Shown: one piece after another, positions 16,872-24,915 of the stretch | Layout of the letters: every line of letters starts with the position of its first letter | How positions within the stretch are numbered: position 1 is the first letter of the stretch | Notes under the pieces: model-generated | Told to the model about the DNA's origin: nothing | The model's input: the letters and a program-made list of their open reading frames with translations, nothing else | The model's database searches: none | Program-made: the position numbers and the translations under genes | Assembly (NCBI RefSeq): GCF_900129355.1 | Contig: NZ_FQVL01000002.1 | Location: forward strand, 434,001 to 498,000 | Source of the DNA: Seinonella peptonophila | GTDB taxonomy: Bacteria; Bacillota; Bacilli; Thermoactinomycetales; Thermoactinomycetaceae | Length of the DNA stretch: 64,000 nucleotides | Direction of reading: 5' to 3'

Positions 16872-17663
16872 TCATCTTTCTTCCCGACCCATTTCCATGC
16901 TTGATTGCTTTTCCTTGAGTGATTGATAAATTCGATCTGCTTGGAGGATATCTTCTAACAGCCATTTTGGAAAGTCCTTAAATTCTTCAATCCATTCCTC
17001 AAGGCTTTGATTATGCGGGCAACCTGTTTTTGTTCGCAATTCTTGTACTGTTTGTTGATCCCAGTTTGTATTGGAATCTTTTAAAATACAAATTTCATTT
17101 AATTGTGCAGGGGTTAATAGATATTTTTTTTCATGTTCAGGCAGAAGATCAGGGGTTTTAGGATTTAAATCGATATCGTCAATTGTAAAATGAGGATCAA
17201 ATTGAACCGCTGGATCTCCCTTTGAAGCCTCTACAATAAATTTTCCAATATGTCTACGTAGCTTCTTCTCTGTTACTATTTCCAAATGATACAAAAAATC
17301 ATCGACATACATTTTCCCAATTTGAAGTCCAATCTCTTCTAACAGTTCTCGATTGAGCGCTTTCTCTACATCGAACAACTGAAAAGATCTTTTTCCTGAT
17401 TTTTTCTTTGTTGCTGGTTTGGTTATACCAACACGTTCTTTTGCTTCTACTTTTCCACCTGGCAAGTCCCAACCCTGTGTATTTTCATTCCATTCATTCT
17501 CTGGCTTTCGCAATAAAATAATCTGACCTTTGTTGTTGTAACAAAAAGCTTTTGTGACAAATTGATCTTTATAAAGCCGAGTATTCCTCCGCGTTGAAAG
17601 TATACTTTTCAGTTTTTGAATTGATTTTTCCATTATTCTGGCTTGATGAAAAGAGAGAGCCAC
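16872..17663 (-). CDS. Nudix hydrolase with an interrupted Nudix box
   Basis: About 263 aa. The start is uncertain: GTG at 17663 lies 13 nt from a GGGGGGAGG site, and an ATG at 17633 has none. GWDLPGGKVEAKE gives the first half of the Nudix box. RELLEEIGL, the second half, comes only after about 28 residues instead of seven, so a charged insert of about 21 residues splits the motif. All box residues (Gx5E and REUxEExGU) are kept. A C-terminal helical extension (about 200-263) is extra. It precedes nagA, but nagA has its own promoter-like site. The substrate is unknown. Confidence 0.82.
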   Translation of the reverse strand: MALSFHQARIMEKSIQKLKSILSTRRNTRLYKDQFVTKAFCYNNKGQIILLRKPENEWNENTQGWDLPGGKVEAKERVGITKPATKKKSGKRSFQLFDVEKALNRELLEEIGLQIGKMYVDDFLYHLEIVTEKKLRRHIGKFIVEASKGDPAVQFDPHFTIDDIDLNPKTPDLLPEHEKKYLLTPAQLNEICILKDSNTNWDQQTVQELRTKTGCPHNQSLEEWIEEFKDFPKWLLEDILQADRIYQSLKEKQSSMEMGREER

Positions 17664-17690
17664 TACTTTTCATCAGCCTCCCCCCTGCCT

Positions 17691-18179
17691 TTATTTACTT
17701 TTCCGATGGAAAATTCCATTTGCAACAGCAATTAGTTGCTGGTTTTGATCGATTACATTTGTAGTTACAAATAGCGTTCTTCTTCCTTGTTTGATTATTT
17801 TCGTTTCTGCGAATAGATCCCCAGTAATCCCAGGTGAAAGAAATTGAACGTGTAAGTCAATGGTTACTGCTCGCTCACCTTGAAATTGTTGATAGATGGC
17901 AGCCCCCATCGAAGTATCTACAAAAGTAGATAAAGCACCACCATGTAGAATTTTCATCTTATTTCTAAGTTCATCACGAATCGTCATTTTCGACTGATAG
18001 AGCCCTCGTTCGGAATCAAAGCCAAAAATATCAAAGTCTAATATTCGTTCAAAAAAGGAGTAAGGTTTTCCATGAGTATGTTTTAGCAGCCGAACCAATG
18101 TAGTCAATGATTTTGCATCTTCATCTGATAATTGATCAATCATATCTCTTAACTCAATCTGTTCCATCATATCATTCAC
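17691..18179 (-). CDS. PaaI/YdiI-type hotdog thioesterase
   Basis: 162 aa. The hotdog helix is MKILHGGALSTFVDTSMGAA (about 75-94), with the HGG motif and catalytic acidic Asp of the PaaI group. The strands TIDLHVQFLSPG and LFAETKIIKQGRRTLFVTTNV follow. An N-terminal helical extension (about 1-35) precedes the fold. Likely hydrolyses an acyl-CoA. It lies just upstream of the Nudix gene on the same strand (27-nt gap), so the two are likely cotranscribed. Confidence 0.88.
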   Translation of the reverse strand: MNDMMEQIELRDMIDQLSDEDAKSLTTLVRLLKHTHGKPYSFFERILDFDIFGFDSERGLYQSKMTIRDELRNKMKILHGGALSTFVDTSMGAAIYQQFQGERAVTIDLHVQFLSPGITGDLFAETKIIKQGRRTLFVTTNVIDQNQQLIAVANGIFHRKSK

Positions 18180-18308
18180 CCTCCTTTATCTTCAAATTGC
18201 CCTGATTCCCACCAGCAAATTCTTTATAAGTTCAATAATATTATATACCAATCTCCTTATAATTGTGTAAAACAGAGAGACCCTCATGATAGAGAGCCTC
18301 TGAAACAG

Positions 18309-19361
18309 CTAAAATTTTATTAATTCGCCAGATTCGGCAGACTGGTAAATCGCATCAAGGATTTTCTGAACAGCTATGCTTTCTTCCAGTTTACAAATGG
18401 GTTCTGCTTTCCCCAAAATAGCATCTACCATATTCCCTACAGCCAATAAACGCTCATCCTGAGGTGTGGGTCTTAGCTCAATATCAACAGATAAATCATT
18501 TTCATCTGTATAGATCATTGTTTTCTTATGAAGCATATCAAACTCTGCTCCACCATCTTTCCCATAAAGCTTTACATAGGCTCGTTCTTCCTTTGTATGA
18601 CTCGCCCAACTACTGTCTACCACAAGCGAAGAACCATCAGCAAACTGAATCATGGCAATCGCTAGATCCTCAACATTAAATTCACCTTTTTCATTTACTT
18701 TTGCCCAATGGGCCACCTTTTTACGTTCCAAGCCAAAGATATTATATGTCTTCCCTAGTACAGAGACCGGCTCTGGAAAATGCATTAACCACATTGCCAA
18801 ATCTAACATATGGACACCAATATCGATCAGTGATCCACCACCAGAAAGCTCTTTTACAGTAAACCAGTTTCCCCAGCCTGGAATTCCATTTCTTCTGATC
18901 CAGGCTGCTTTTGCATGGTAAATCGTACCTAAACGTCCTTCATCGATTAGCCGACGTAAGTGAACGGTTTCAGCATGAAAACGATTGTTTTGAGCAACCA
19001 TTAAAATTTTGTTCTGCGCGTCAGCAATCTCTTTCATCTTTAGCGCCCAGTCCAGATTCATCGTCATCGGCTTCTCAGTTAACACATGCATACCAGCTTT
19101 TAAGGCATCAATTGCAATCGGGCCATGTAAATGATTCGGTGTACAAATGATGACAAAATCAAGTTGTTCCCTGCTTAACATCTCCCGATGATCGCCATAA
19201 ATTTGCGGGATTTGAAAATTTTGAGCTTGTTCAATTGCTAATTCCAATGATATATCTGCGATTGCTTTAACATGAGCTCGTGGTTCCTTCTGTAGTGCAT
19301 TCAGATGTTGTGTAGAAATCCCACCTGCTCCAATGATACCGACCTGGATGATTTCATTCAT
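18309..19361 (-). CDS. Gfo/Idh/MocA family oxidoreductase
   Basis: 350 aa. N-terminal Rossmann fold with IQVGIIGAGGISTQHL (about 5-20), then FVIICTPNHLHGPIAIDALKAGMHVLTEKPM (about 80-110), where EKP is the family signature. The catalytic segment GGGSLIDIGVHMLDLAMWL (about 177-195) has Asp-x3-His. Members oxidise sugars, inositols or sugar acids with NAD(P). It is the last gene of a three-gene operon and overlaps its upstream paralog by four bases. An imperfect hairpin followed by T's lies near 18270-18300. Confidence 0.9.
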   Translation of the reverse strand: MNEIIQVGIIGAGGISTQHLNALQKEPRAHVKAIADISLELAIEQAQNFQIPQIYGDHREMLSREQLDFVIICTPNHLHGPIAIDALKAGMHVLTEKPMTMNLDWALKMKEIADAQNKILMVAQNNRFHAETVHLRRLIDEGRLGTIYHAKAAWIRRNGIPGWGNWFTVKELSGGGSLIDIGVHMLDLAMWLMHFPEPVSVLGKTYNIFGLERKKVAHWAKVNEKGEFNVEDLAIAMIQFADGSSLVVDSSWASHTKEERAYVKLYGKDGGAEFDMLHKKTMIYTDENDLSVDIELRPTPQDERLLAVGNMVDAILGKAEPICKLEESIAVQKILDAIYQSAESGELIKF

Positions 19362-20389
19362 TTTTTTCGAGTTGAGAGCGTGATTGTACGACTCTCTTCT
19401 ACAGATTGTAAGGCTCCAAGTACTACTTGTAACGCTTTTAGTCCCTCTTCCCCAGGGACAATCGGTTCTGTATCATTTACAATCGCTTCGATAAAGGCTG
19501 TGATCACACCACTTTCAACCTGGCCATCATTCGTAGCAATGATGCCTACTTGATGTTTTTCTACACTGCCGTCACGATAATTTACAATTACTTGATCCAT
19601 TGGATCTACTCCAATTTTCATAACGCCTCGCTCACAGTAAAGGATCGTACTGTTATCCTCACCAGGCGCGTGTGTCCAACTCGAGACAATGGTTCCAATA
19701 GCTCCAGATTCTGTTCGGGCGACAATAACGGCGTTATCTTCAACATCTCCTGATTTTTCATGACGATCCATCATAGCGGATACTTCGGTAATCTTTTCTC
19801 CTAATAACCACATCAATAAATCAATCTTATGAACGCCAAGGTCACCCATCGCACCAATAAATGCTTTATCCTTTTGAAAAAACCAACTATTTTCACCATC
19901 GGCAGCCCAACTCTCAGGCCCACCATGCGCAAAAGCAGTCCGAAAAGTAAACACTCGACCGAGTGATCCACTAGCTAAGATTTCTTTCGCTTTTATATGT
20001 GGTGGCATCAATCGTTGATTATGACCGATCATTAACTTTTTCTTCTGCTCCTCTGCTATCTGAATCATCGAAAGTGCTTCTTCATCAGATACAGACATCG
20101 GTTTCTCACATAACACATGACAGCCTGCTTTCAGAGCAGCAACGGTTGCAGGTGCATGGACGACATTAGGTGTACAGACACTAACTGCATCTAAAGATTC
20201 TCTTTCAAGCATTTCATGATAATCTTGATAAGCTACTCCACCATATTGATCTGCTGCTTCTTGCGCTCGCTCGATCACAGTATCACAAAAGGCGACCAGC
20301 TCAACTTGTGGTTGAAGAGCGTACTCTACTATATGGCGGTGCTTTGCGATACTGCCACATCCGATTACACCTACTCGAATCTTTGTCAA
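19358..20389 (-). CDS. Gfo/Idh/MocA family oxidoreductase, second paralog
   Basis: I chose the TTG at 20389, five bases after GGGGGAG, which gives the usual short N-terminus (TKIRVGVIGCGSIAKHRH). An ATG at 20410 overlapping the upstream stop is possible. Motifs: GCGSIAKHRH, VSVCTPNVVHAPATVAALKA, CEKPMS, and GDLGVHKIDLLMWLL with the catalytic Asp/His. It is clearly paralogous to the next gene but diverged, so the two probably catalyse successive or reciprocal oxidation and reduction steps, as in inositol isomer or 3-keto-sugar pathways. That pairing is inferred. Confidence 0.88.
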   Translation of the reverse strand: MTKIRVGVIGCGSIAKHRHIVEYALQPQVELVAFCDTVIERAQEAADQYGGVAYQDYHEMLERESLDAVSVCTPNVVHAPATVAALKAGCHVLCEKPMSVSDEEALSMIQIAEEQKKKLMIGHNQRLMPPHIKAKEILASGSLGRVFTFRTAFAHGGPESWAADGENSWFFQKDKAFIGAMGDLGVHKIDLLMWLLGEKITEVSAMMDRHEKSGDVEDNAVIVARTESGAIGTIVSSWTHAPGEDNSTILYCERGVMKIGVDPMDQVIVNYRDGSVEKHQVGIIATNDGQVESGVITAFIEAIVNDTEPIVPGEEGLKALQVVLGALQSVEESRTITLSTRKK

Positions 20390-20409
20390 AACTTCTCCCC
20401 CGTTCTTCA

Positions 20410-21381
20410 TCAATCATTCCACCAAATATCGCCTAAATCTTCACGTGGAAGCACCTGCTCTAAATTTTGCACTGCTTTTTGAAAGCCTTCTTCGATAGAA
20501 AGGAGAGCATCTTCATGTTCAATGCTGACTACATAATCATAACCGACTAATCGAAGCGCACCCAATATATCCGCCCAATCTTTCAATCCATGTCCAAAAC
20601 CAACTGTTCGAAACTGCCAAGCGCGACTTGACAAGTTTGTGAATGGCTGTACATCGGTCAAGCCATACATATTCACATTGTCTTGATCAATTTGGGTATC
20701 TTTTGCATGGAAGTGATGAATGGCATTCTCTTTACCTAAAATTTTAATGGCTGCAACTGGATCAATACCTTGCCACCACATATGACTTGGATCAAGATTT
20801 GCACCAATCGATTCCCCTACTGCTTCACGCAGTTTTAACATCGTATAAGGAGTATGAACAGAGAAGCCTCCATGAAGCTCAATCCCTACTTTCACTCCAT
20901 GCTTTTCAACAAAAGTACTCATCTCTTTCCAATAAGGAATAATCTTGTTCTCCCACTGCCAATCAGCAAGATCTCGGTACTCTGGTGGCCAAGGCAAGGT
21001 TGGCCAACTTGGATGCTTTGATGATTCATCTGCCCCAGGAATACCTGAGAATGTATTTACTACAGGTACTTCAAGTAATTCAGCTAATTGTACTGTTTTG
21101 GTAAAGGTCTCATGTGATTCTTTTGCGAATTTTTGATCTGGAGAAATGGGGTTTCCATGACAGCTTAATGCACTAATCATTAGACCGCGTTCATCTATTG
21201 CTTTTTTAAATGCTTTTCGTTTACTTGTATCTTCTAATAATTCATCGACATGACAATGAGCATTCCCTGGATAGCAACCTGTTCCAATTTCAACTGCATC
21301 TAATCCAGATTCTTTTACATAGTCGAGCATTTCCTCAAACGGCTTCTCACTGAACAAGACAGTAAAAATACCTAGCTTCAT
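20410..21381 (-). CDS. Sugar phosphate isomerase/epimerase (xylose-isomerase-like TIM barrel)
   Basis: 323 aa. The AP-endonuclease-2/IolE fold is shown by DAVEIGTGCYPG, ISALSCHGNPISP, KVGIELHGGFSVHTP (metal Glu), IGANLDPSHMWWQGIDP, HFHAKDTQ (metal His/Asp) and VVSIEHED (metal Glu). It is first in the operon with two dehydrogenases, a set typical of myo-inositol-isomer, lactate-sugar or 3-keto-glucoside catabolism. A cre-like site lies 60 nt upstream. The exact substrate cannot be read from sequence. Confidence 0.88.
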   Translation of the reverse strand: MKLGIFTVLFSEKPFEEMLDYVKESGLDAVEIGTGCYPGNAHCHVDELLEDTSKRKAFKKAIDERGLMISALSCHGNPISPDQKFAKESHETFTKTVQLAELLEVPVVNTFSGIPGADESSKHPSWPTLPWPPEYRDLADWQWENKIIPYWKEMSTFVEKHGVKVGIELHGGFSVHTPYTMLKLREAVGESIGANLDPSHMWWQGIDPVAAIKILGKENAIHHFHAKDTQIDQDNVNMYGLTDVQPFTNLSSRAWQFRTVGFGHGLKDWADILGALRLVGYDYVVSIEHEDALLSIEEGFQKAVQNLEQVLPREDLGDIWWND

Positions 21382-21440
21382 TTCTTTTCCCCCTTGATTT
21401 CTTTAATTTTTAACGAAAAAGCAAGCAGATTAGCAGAGAT

Positions 21441-21454
21441 TGAAAGCGGTCCCA
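21441..21454. promoter_or_regulatory. Candidate cre (CcpA site) upstream of the sugar operon
   Basis: TGAAAGCGGTCCCA matches the cre consensus TGWNANCGNTNWCA except at the second W. It lies 60 nt before the epimerase start, in the 327-bp divergent gap with trmB, so CcpA (gene at 34826) could repress the operon. The trmB-side half of this gap (21455-21708) holds a TATAAT box near 21664 and otherwise nothing visible. Confidence 0.5.
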
Positions 21455-21708
21455 TCTGAAAAGTCGGCATTTTCTCTCCCACCAGAATTTTGGGCAACCG
21501 ATTATGTATCGATCATCCACCCTAAATGAGGATAATCGAAATAAAGTTGCAACGCAATCATTCGTGAAAAGAGTTAAAAAACAGATATTTGCCCAGTTTG
21601 CATAATGGGAGCCACCTTTTTATTTACCATCCTTTTATCCCATCAAAACTTTATTTTTTTCGATATAATAGAGTTCAATATTTAGCTGATAAGGGATGAC
21701 ATGATTTT

Positions 21709-22350
21709 ATGAGAGTACGCAGAAAACCAGCAGCCAGCGAAAAATTAATCTCACACCAATCTGTTTATCAACCGGGTGAGATACAACCAGGAGAATGGAA
21801 TCAACATTTTCCTCGATCTCTACCCCTTCATGTCGAATTAGGAACTGGGAAAGGAAAATTCCTCGTCCAAGCGGCACAAAGCAAATCAGATGTGAATTGG
21901 ATTGGACTGGAACGAACAAAAGAACCATTGTTACAGGCCGTTCAAAAAGGGGAACATTTGCAGAATGTACGTTATGTATGGGCAGATGTAAAATTACTAA
22001 CAGACCTATTTGCCCTAGGAGAAATAGCAAAACTTTATCTTCACTTTAGTGATCCTTGGCCAAAGTTTCGACATCGTAAACGAAGATTAACCCATCGTTT
22101 ATTTTTAGACCGTTACCAACAAGTTATAGCGCCATCAGGTACAATTGCATTGAAAACGGATAGTAAACCTCTATTTACCTTCTCATTAGCTGAATTACAA
22201 ATAAGAGGTTGGAACATATTGCATGTAACAAATGACCTTCATTGGAGCAAATGGTCACAAGATAATATTACGACAGAGTATGAAGAAAAATTTACTGCAA
22301 ACGGATTTCCCATCTATTATTTAGAAGCAAAACCACCCAGATTTCAGTAA
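21709..22350 (+). CDS. trmB: tRNA (guanine-N7-)-methyltransferase
   Basis: 213 aa, the normal TrmB length. Motifs: MRVRRKPAA start, the SAM-binding VELGTGKGKFLVQAA (about 43-57), WIGLERTKEPLL and the signature HFSDPWPKFRHRKRRLTH (about 113-130), then KTDSKPLF. It makes m7G46 in the tRNA variable loop. AAGGGATGA lies upstream. In the leader of the downstream rpsD a separate strong promoter is present, so trmB appears monocistronic. Confidence 0.95.
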   Translation: MRVRRKPAASEKLISHQSVYQPGEIQPGEWNQHFPRSLPLHVELGTGKGKFLVQAAQSKSDVNWIGLERTKEPLLQAVQKGEHLQNVRYVWADVKLLTDLFALGEIAKLYLHFSDPWPKFRHRKRRLTHRLFLDRYQQVIAPSGTIALKTDSKPLFTFSLAELQIRGWNILHVTNDLHWSKWSQDNITTEYEEKFTANGFPIYYLEAKPPRFQ

Positions 22351-22419
22351 GTTGATTCGTTATAACAAAATGGGAAATTCACCAATCTCTATAAAAGCTC
22401 CGTCGTTTCGCCTTCCTAC

Positions 22420-22447
22420 TTGACTTTTCGTTGTGTCCTGCTATAAT
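22420..22447 (+). promoter_or_regulatory. SigA-type promoter of rpsD
   Basis: TTGACT (22420-22425), 16-bp spacer, TATAAT (22442-22447). Transcription would start near 22454, about 195 nt before the rpsD ATG. Confidence 0.75.
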
Positions 22448-22453
22448 CTTTCT

Positions 22454-22640
22454 TCGTATGACTCAAAAGTCTCCAAGGGTTTTGAGGATAGCTAGCAAAC
22501 GATAGGTGAAGGGATCACCCTCACTGGTTTGTCAATAGTGGATGCTATTGCTTTGCCCTACTCGTCGCTATCCGGGTAAGGAAAGGTTCTACAAACCAGC
22601 ACCCTGTCATTTGCCACAATATGCAAATGATGAAAGGAGC
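22454..22640 (+). promoter_or_regulatory. Structured rpsD leader, probable S4 autoregulatory RNA
   Basis: A closing stem GGATAGC (22486-22492) with GCTATCC (22567-22573) encloses a hairpin CAATAG/CTATTG (22533-22538 with 22545-22550) and a GGGATCACCC-containing arm. B. subtilis S4 represses its own gene through a structured leader of similar length; the link is inferred from that knowledge and the visible stems. Confidence 0.6.
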
Positions 22641-22647
22641 CAAACCA

Positions 22648-23247
22648 ATGGCACGTTACAGAGGACCAGCTTGGAAGTTAAGCCGTCGACTCGGCTTTTC
22701 ACTAACAGGTACAGGCAAAGAATTAAAACGCCCATTTCCACCAGGACAACATGGACCAGGGCAACGCAAAAAATTAAGTGAGTATGGCAAGCAGCTACAA
22801 GAGAAGCAAAAATTGCGCCGTATGTATGGTTTGACAGAAAAGCAGTTCCACAATCTATACAATAAAGCGGGTAAGTTAAAAGGTATTCATGGTGAGGACT
22901 TTATGAAATTGTTAGAGTCCCGTCTTGATAATCTAGTCTATCGTGCTGGTTATGCACGTACTCGCGCGCAAGCTCGTCAGCTAGTTGTTCATCGTCATAT
23001 CACTGTAAATGGTCAAAAAGTGGATCGACCATCTTATCACGTAAAACCAGGTGATGTGATCGGTCTACGAGAAAAGAGCCGCAATCTATCCATCATTAAG
23101 GAAGCGATTGAAGAGCGCTCCTATCTCCCTGAATACGTCACTTTTGACGAAAATAAACTGGAAGCTGAATATGCTCGACTTCCAGAGCGTAGTGAGTTAC
23201 CAACTGAAATCAATGAAACCCTGATCGTTGAGTACTACTCACGTTAA
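22648..23247 (+). CDS. rpsD: Small-subunit ribosomal protein uS4
   Basis: 199 aa from the ATG at 22648 ([16 protein letters not shown]), eight bases after AAAGGAG. The sequence is canonical Bacilli S4: [20 protein letters not shown] near 40-60, then the S4 RNA-binding domain with [20 protein letters not shown] (about 90-110) and [20 protein letters not shown]. No zinc cysteines, so it is the C-minus form. Primary 16S rRNA binder and autoregulator. It is monocistronic with a good terminator, and convergent with tyrS, as in Bacillus. Confidence 0.97.
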   Translation: MARYRGPAWKLSRRLGFSLTGTGKELKRPFPPGQHGPGQRKKLSEYGKQLQEKQKLRRMYGLTEKQFHNLYNKAGKLKGIHGEDFMKLLESRLDNLVYRAGYARTRAQARQLVVHRHITVNGQKVDRPSYHVKPGDVIGLREKSRNLSIIKEAIEERSYLPEYVTFDENKLEAEYARLPERSELPTEINETLIVEYYSR

Positions 23248-23253
23248 TCAACA

Positions 23254-23290
23254 GAGCCTATCTAGTTATCACCTAGATAGGCTCTTAGTT
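23254..23290 (+). terminator. Terminator after rpsD
   Basis: GAGCCTATCTAG and CTAGATAGGCTC form a perfect 12-bp stem, followed by TTAGTTT. Confidence 0.8.
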
Positions 23291-23367
23291 TATAGACAAC
23301 AATGGCTCCGTCAACATTTCACGCTTCGACGCAGGTTCTGGCCGCATACAGGATGCCTCCTACTTTA

Positions 23368-24588
23368 TTACCTCCGTATACGTCGAATACGTCGTTTTCC
23401 AATCTGCACGACCATCCCATCTTTCACTGAGACTCGCGCCTCTACATCTGTATACTTCTCACCATCGATTCGCACTGCTCCTTGCTGTACTGCACGTCGT
23501 CCTTCCCCACCTGTCGCTGCGAGTCCAAGTTCTCGTAGCAAATCAATAATCCAAACGCCTTCTGCCTTACCTGTCCATGTTTTCTCTTCAATCTGATCAG
23601 GTAAAGTACGATTTTGAAACAGTGTTTGAAAGCGCGTCGCTGCCTGCACCGCTGCTTCCTGTGAATGATACATTCGAACCAATGTTGCGGCTAGTTTTTT
23701 CTTTACTTCCATTGGATGCAACTGATTCTTTGTTAATCCTTCTTCAATTTGTTTACATTCTTCATTCGACAAATCAGTTGTTAAGAGAAAATATTTGTTC
23801 AAAAGTTCATCAGGTATGGACATGACCTTACCATAGATTTCATCTGCAGGTTCATCAATTCCAATGTAGTTTCCATAACTCTTACTCATCTTGCGTTCAC
23901 CATCTAAACCCTCAAGCAATGGCATCGTCAATACCACTTGTTGATCTTCTAAATCAGTAAACTCCCGCTGTAGCTGACGACCCATCAAGAGATTAAAAGT
24001 TTGATCTGTACCACCGATTTCAACATCGCATTTCAATGCAACTGAATCATAGCCCTGCATTAATGGATACAGAAACTCATGTACGCTGATTGCTTGCCCA
24101 CTCTGATAACGTTTTGCAAAATCATCTCGTTCAAGCATCCGCGCAACTGTACATTTGGCTGCTAATTGCGTTACTTCCGAAAGTGAAAGTGAACTTAACC
24201 ATTCACTATTATAGTGAATTTCTGTCTTTTCTCGGTCTAACACTTTAAACAATTGCTCAACATAAGTTTCAGCATAATGATTTACCTCTTTGTGTGTTAA
24301 TTGTTTCCTAGTCTGCGAGCGACCTGATGGATCACCTATTTGAGCTGTAAAATCTCCAATCACCAATTGAACAATATGACCAAATTGTTGAAAGGTACGT
24401 AGCTTCTGAAAAAGTACGGTATGACCTAGATGAATATCAGGAGCAGTTGGGTCAATTCCTAATTTTATTTTTAAAGGTTGACCCTTTTCTACTGATTGTT
24501 GTAACTTTTTATATAAGAGACCTTCTGGCAACACCTCAACAGTCCCACGTATAATCTCTTCATATTGATTTTGTAATGGTCTTTCCAT
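23368..24588 (-). CDS. tyrS: Tyrosyl-tRNA synthetase
   Basis: 406 aa from the ATG at 24588 behind AAAAGGGAG. Class I motifs: the HIGH variant DIHLGH (about 47-52) and KMSKS within GERKMSKSYGN (about 228-238). The C-terminal S4-like tRNA-binding domain contains GGEGRRAVQQGAVRIDGEKY. It ends in an arginine-rich tail (GKRRIRRIRR), a little more basic than usual. Controlled by the tyrosine T-box directly upstream. Converges with rpsD. Confidence 0.96.
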   Translation of the reverse strand: MERPLQNQYEEIIRGTVEVLPEGLLYKKLQQSVEKGQPLKIKLGIDPTAPDIHLGHTVLFQKLRTFQQFGHIVQLVIGDFTAQIGDPSGRSQTRKQLTHKEVNHYAETYVEQLFKVLDREKTEIHYNSEWLSSLSLSEVTQLAAKCTVARMLERDDFAKRYQSGQAISVHEFLYPLMQGYDSVALKCDVEIGGTDQTFNLLMGRQLQREFTDLEDQQVVLTMPLLEGLDGERKMSKSYGNYIGIDEPADEIYGKVMSIPDELLNKYFLLTTDLSNEECKQIEEGLTKNQLHPMEVKKKLAATLVRMYHSQEAAVQAATRFQTLFQNRTLPDQIEEKTWTGKAEGVWIIDLLRELGLAATGGEGRRAVQQGAVRIDGEKYTDVEARVSVKDGMVVQIGKRRIRRIRR

Positions 24589-24611
24589 TGTTGATGACTC
24601 CCTTTTATAAA

Positions 24612-24832
24612 AATATAAAAAACACCTCGCCATAAAGGGACGAAGTGTTCCGCGGTACCACCCTTTTTGAAAATAGCAGCAAACTATTTCCTCTCATTCG
24701 ATAACGGTGACAAACCGTGAACAACCGTTCAATACTCCCAAGTGTACTTCATCAATGGGACTGGCTGATTCGCAGCTACCATCAGCTCTCTGGACAGTCT
24801 TTTTCCATATGACTACTTACATGATCATAGTA
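24612..24832 (-). promoter_or_regulatory. Tyrosine T-box leader of tyrS
   Basis: On the minus strand the T-box sequence GGGTGGTACCGCGG (24663-24650) is followed by a terminator, AACACTTCGTC/GGCGAGGTGTT, and a T run near 24615. Stem I contains AGAGAGCTGATGGTAGC. A UAC (Tyr) specifier is visible in GAAGTACACTTGG (24746-24744). Uncharged tRNA-Tyr would stabilise the antiterminator and allow tyrS transcription. Confidence 0.92.
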
Positions 24833-24915
24833 GATAATTTATTTTCAAAGATACAGATAATTACATATAACAATATGCTATAATATTACCTTACAGCGGG
24901 GAGGTTAGCAAGTGA

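Noticed and set aside
22454-22640. Possible tRNA-like fold before rpsD
   Set aside because: No D/T-loop consensus or CCA; the stems fit an S4-type leader instead.
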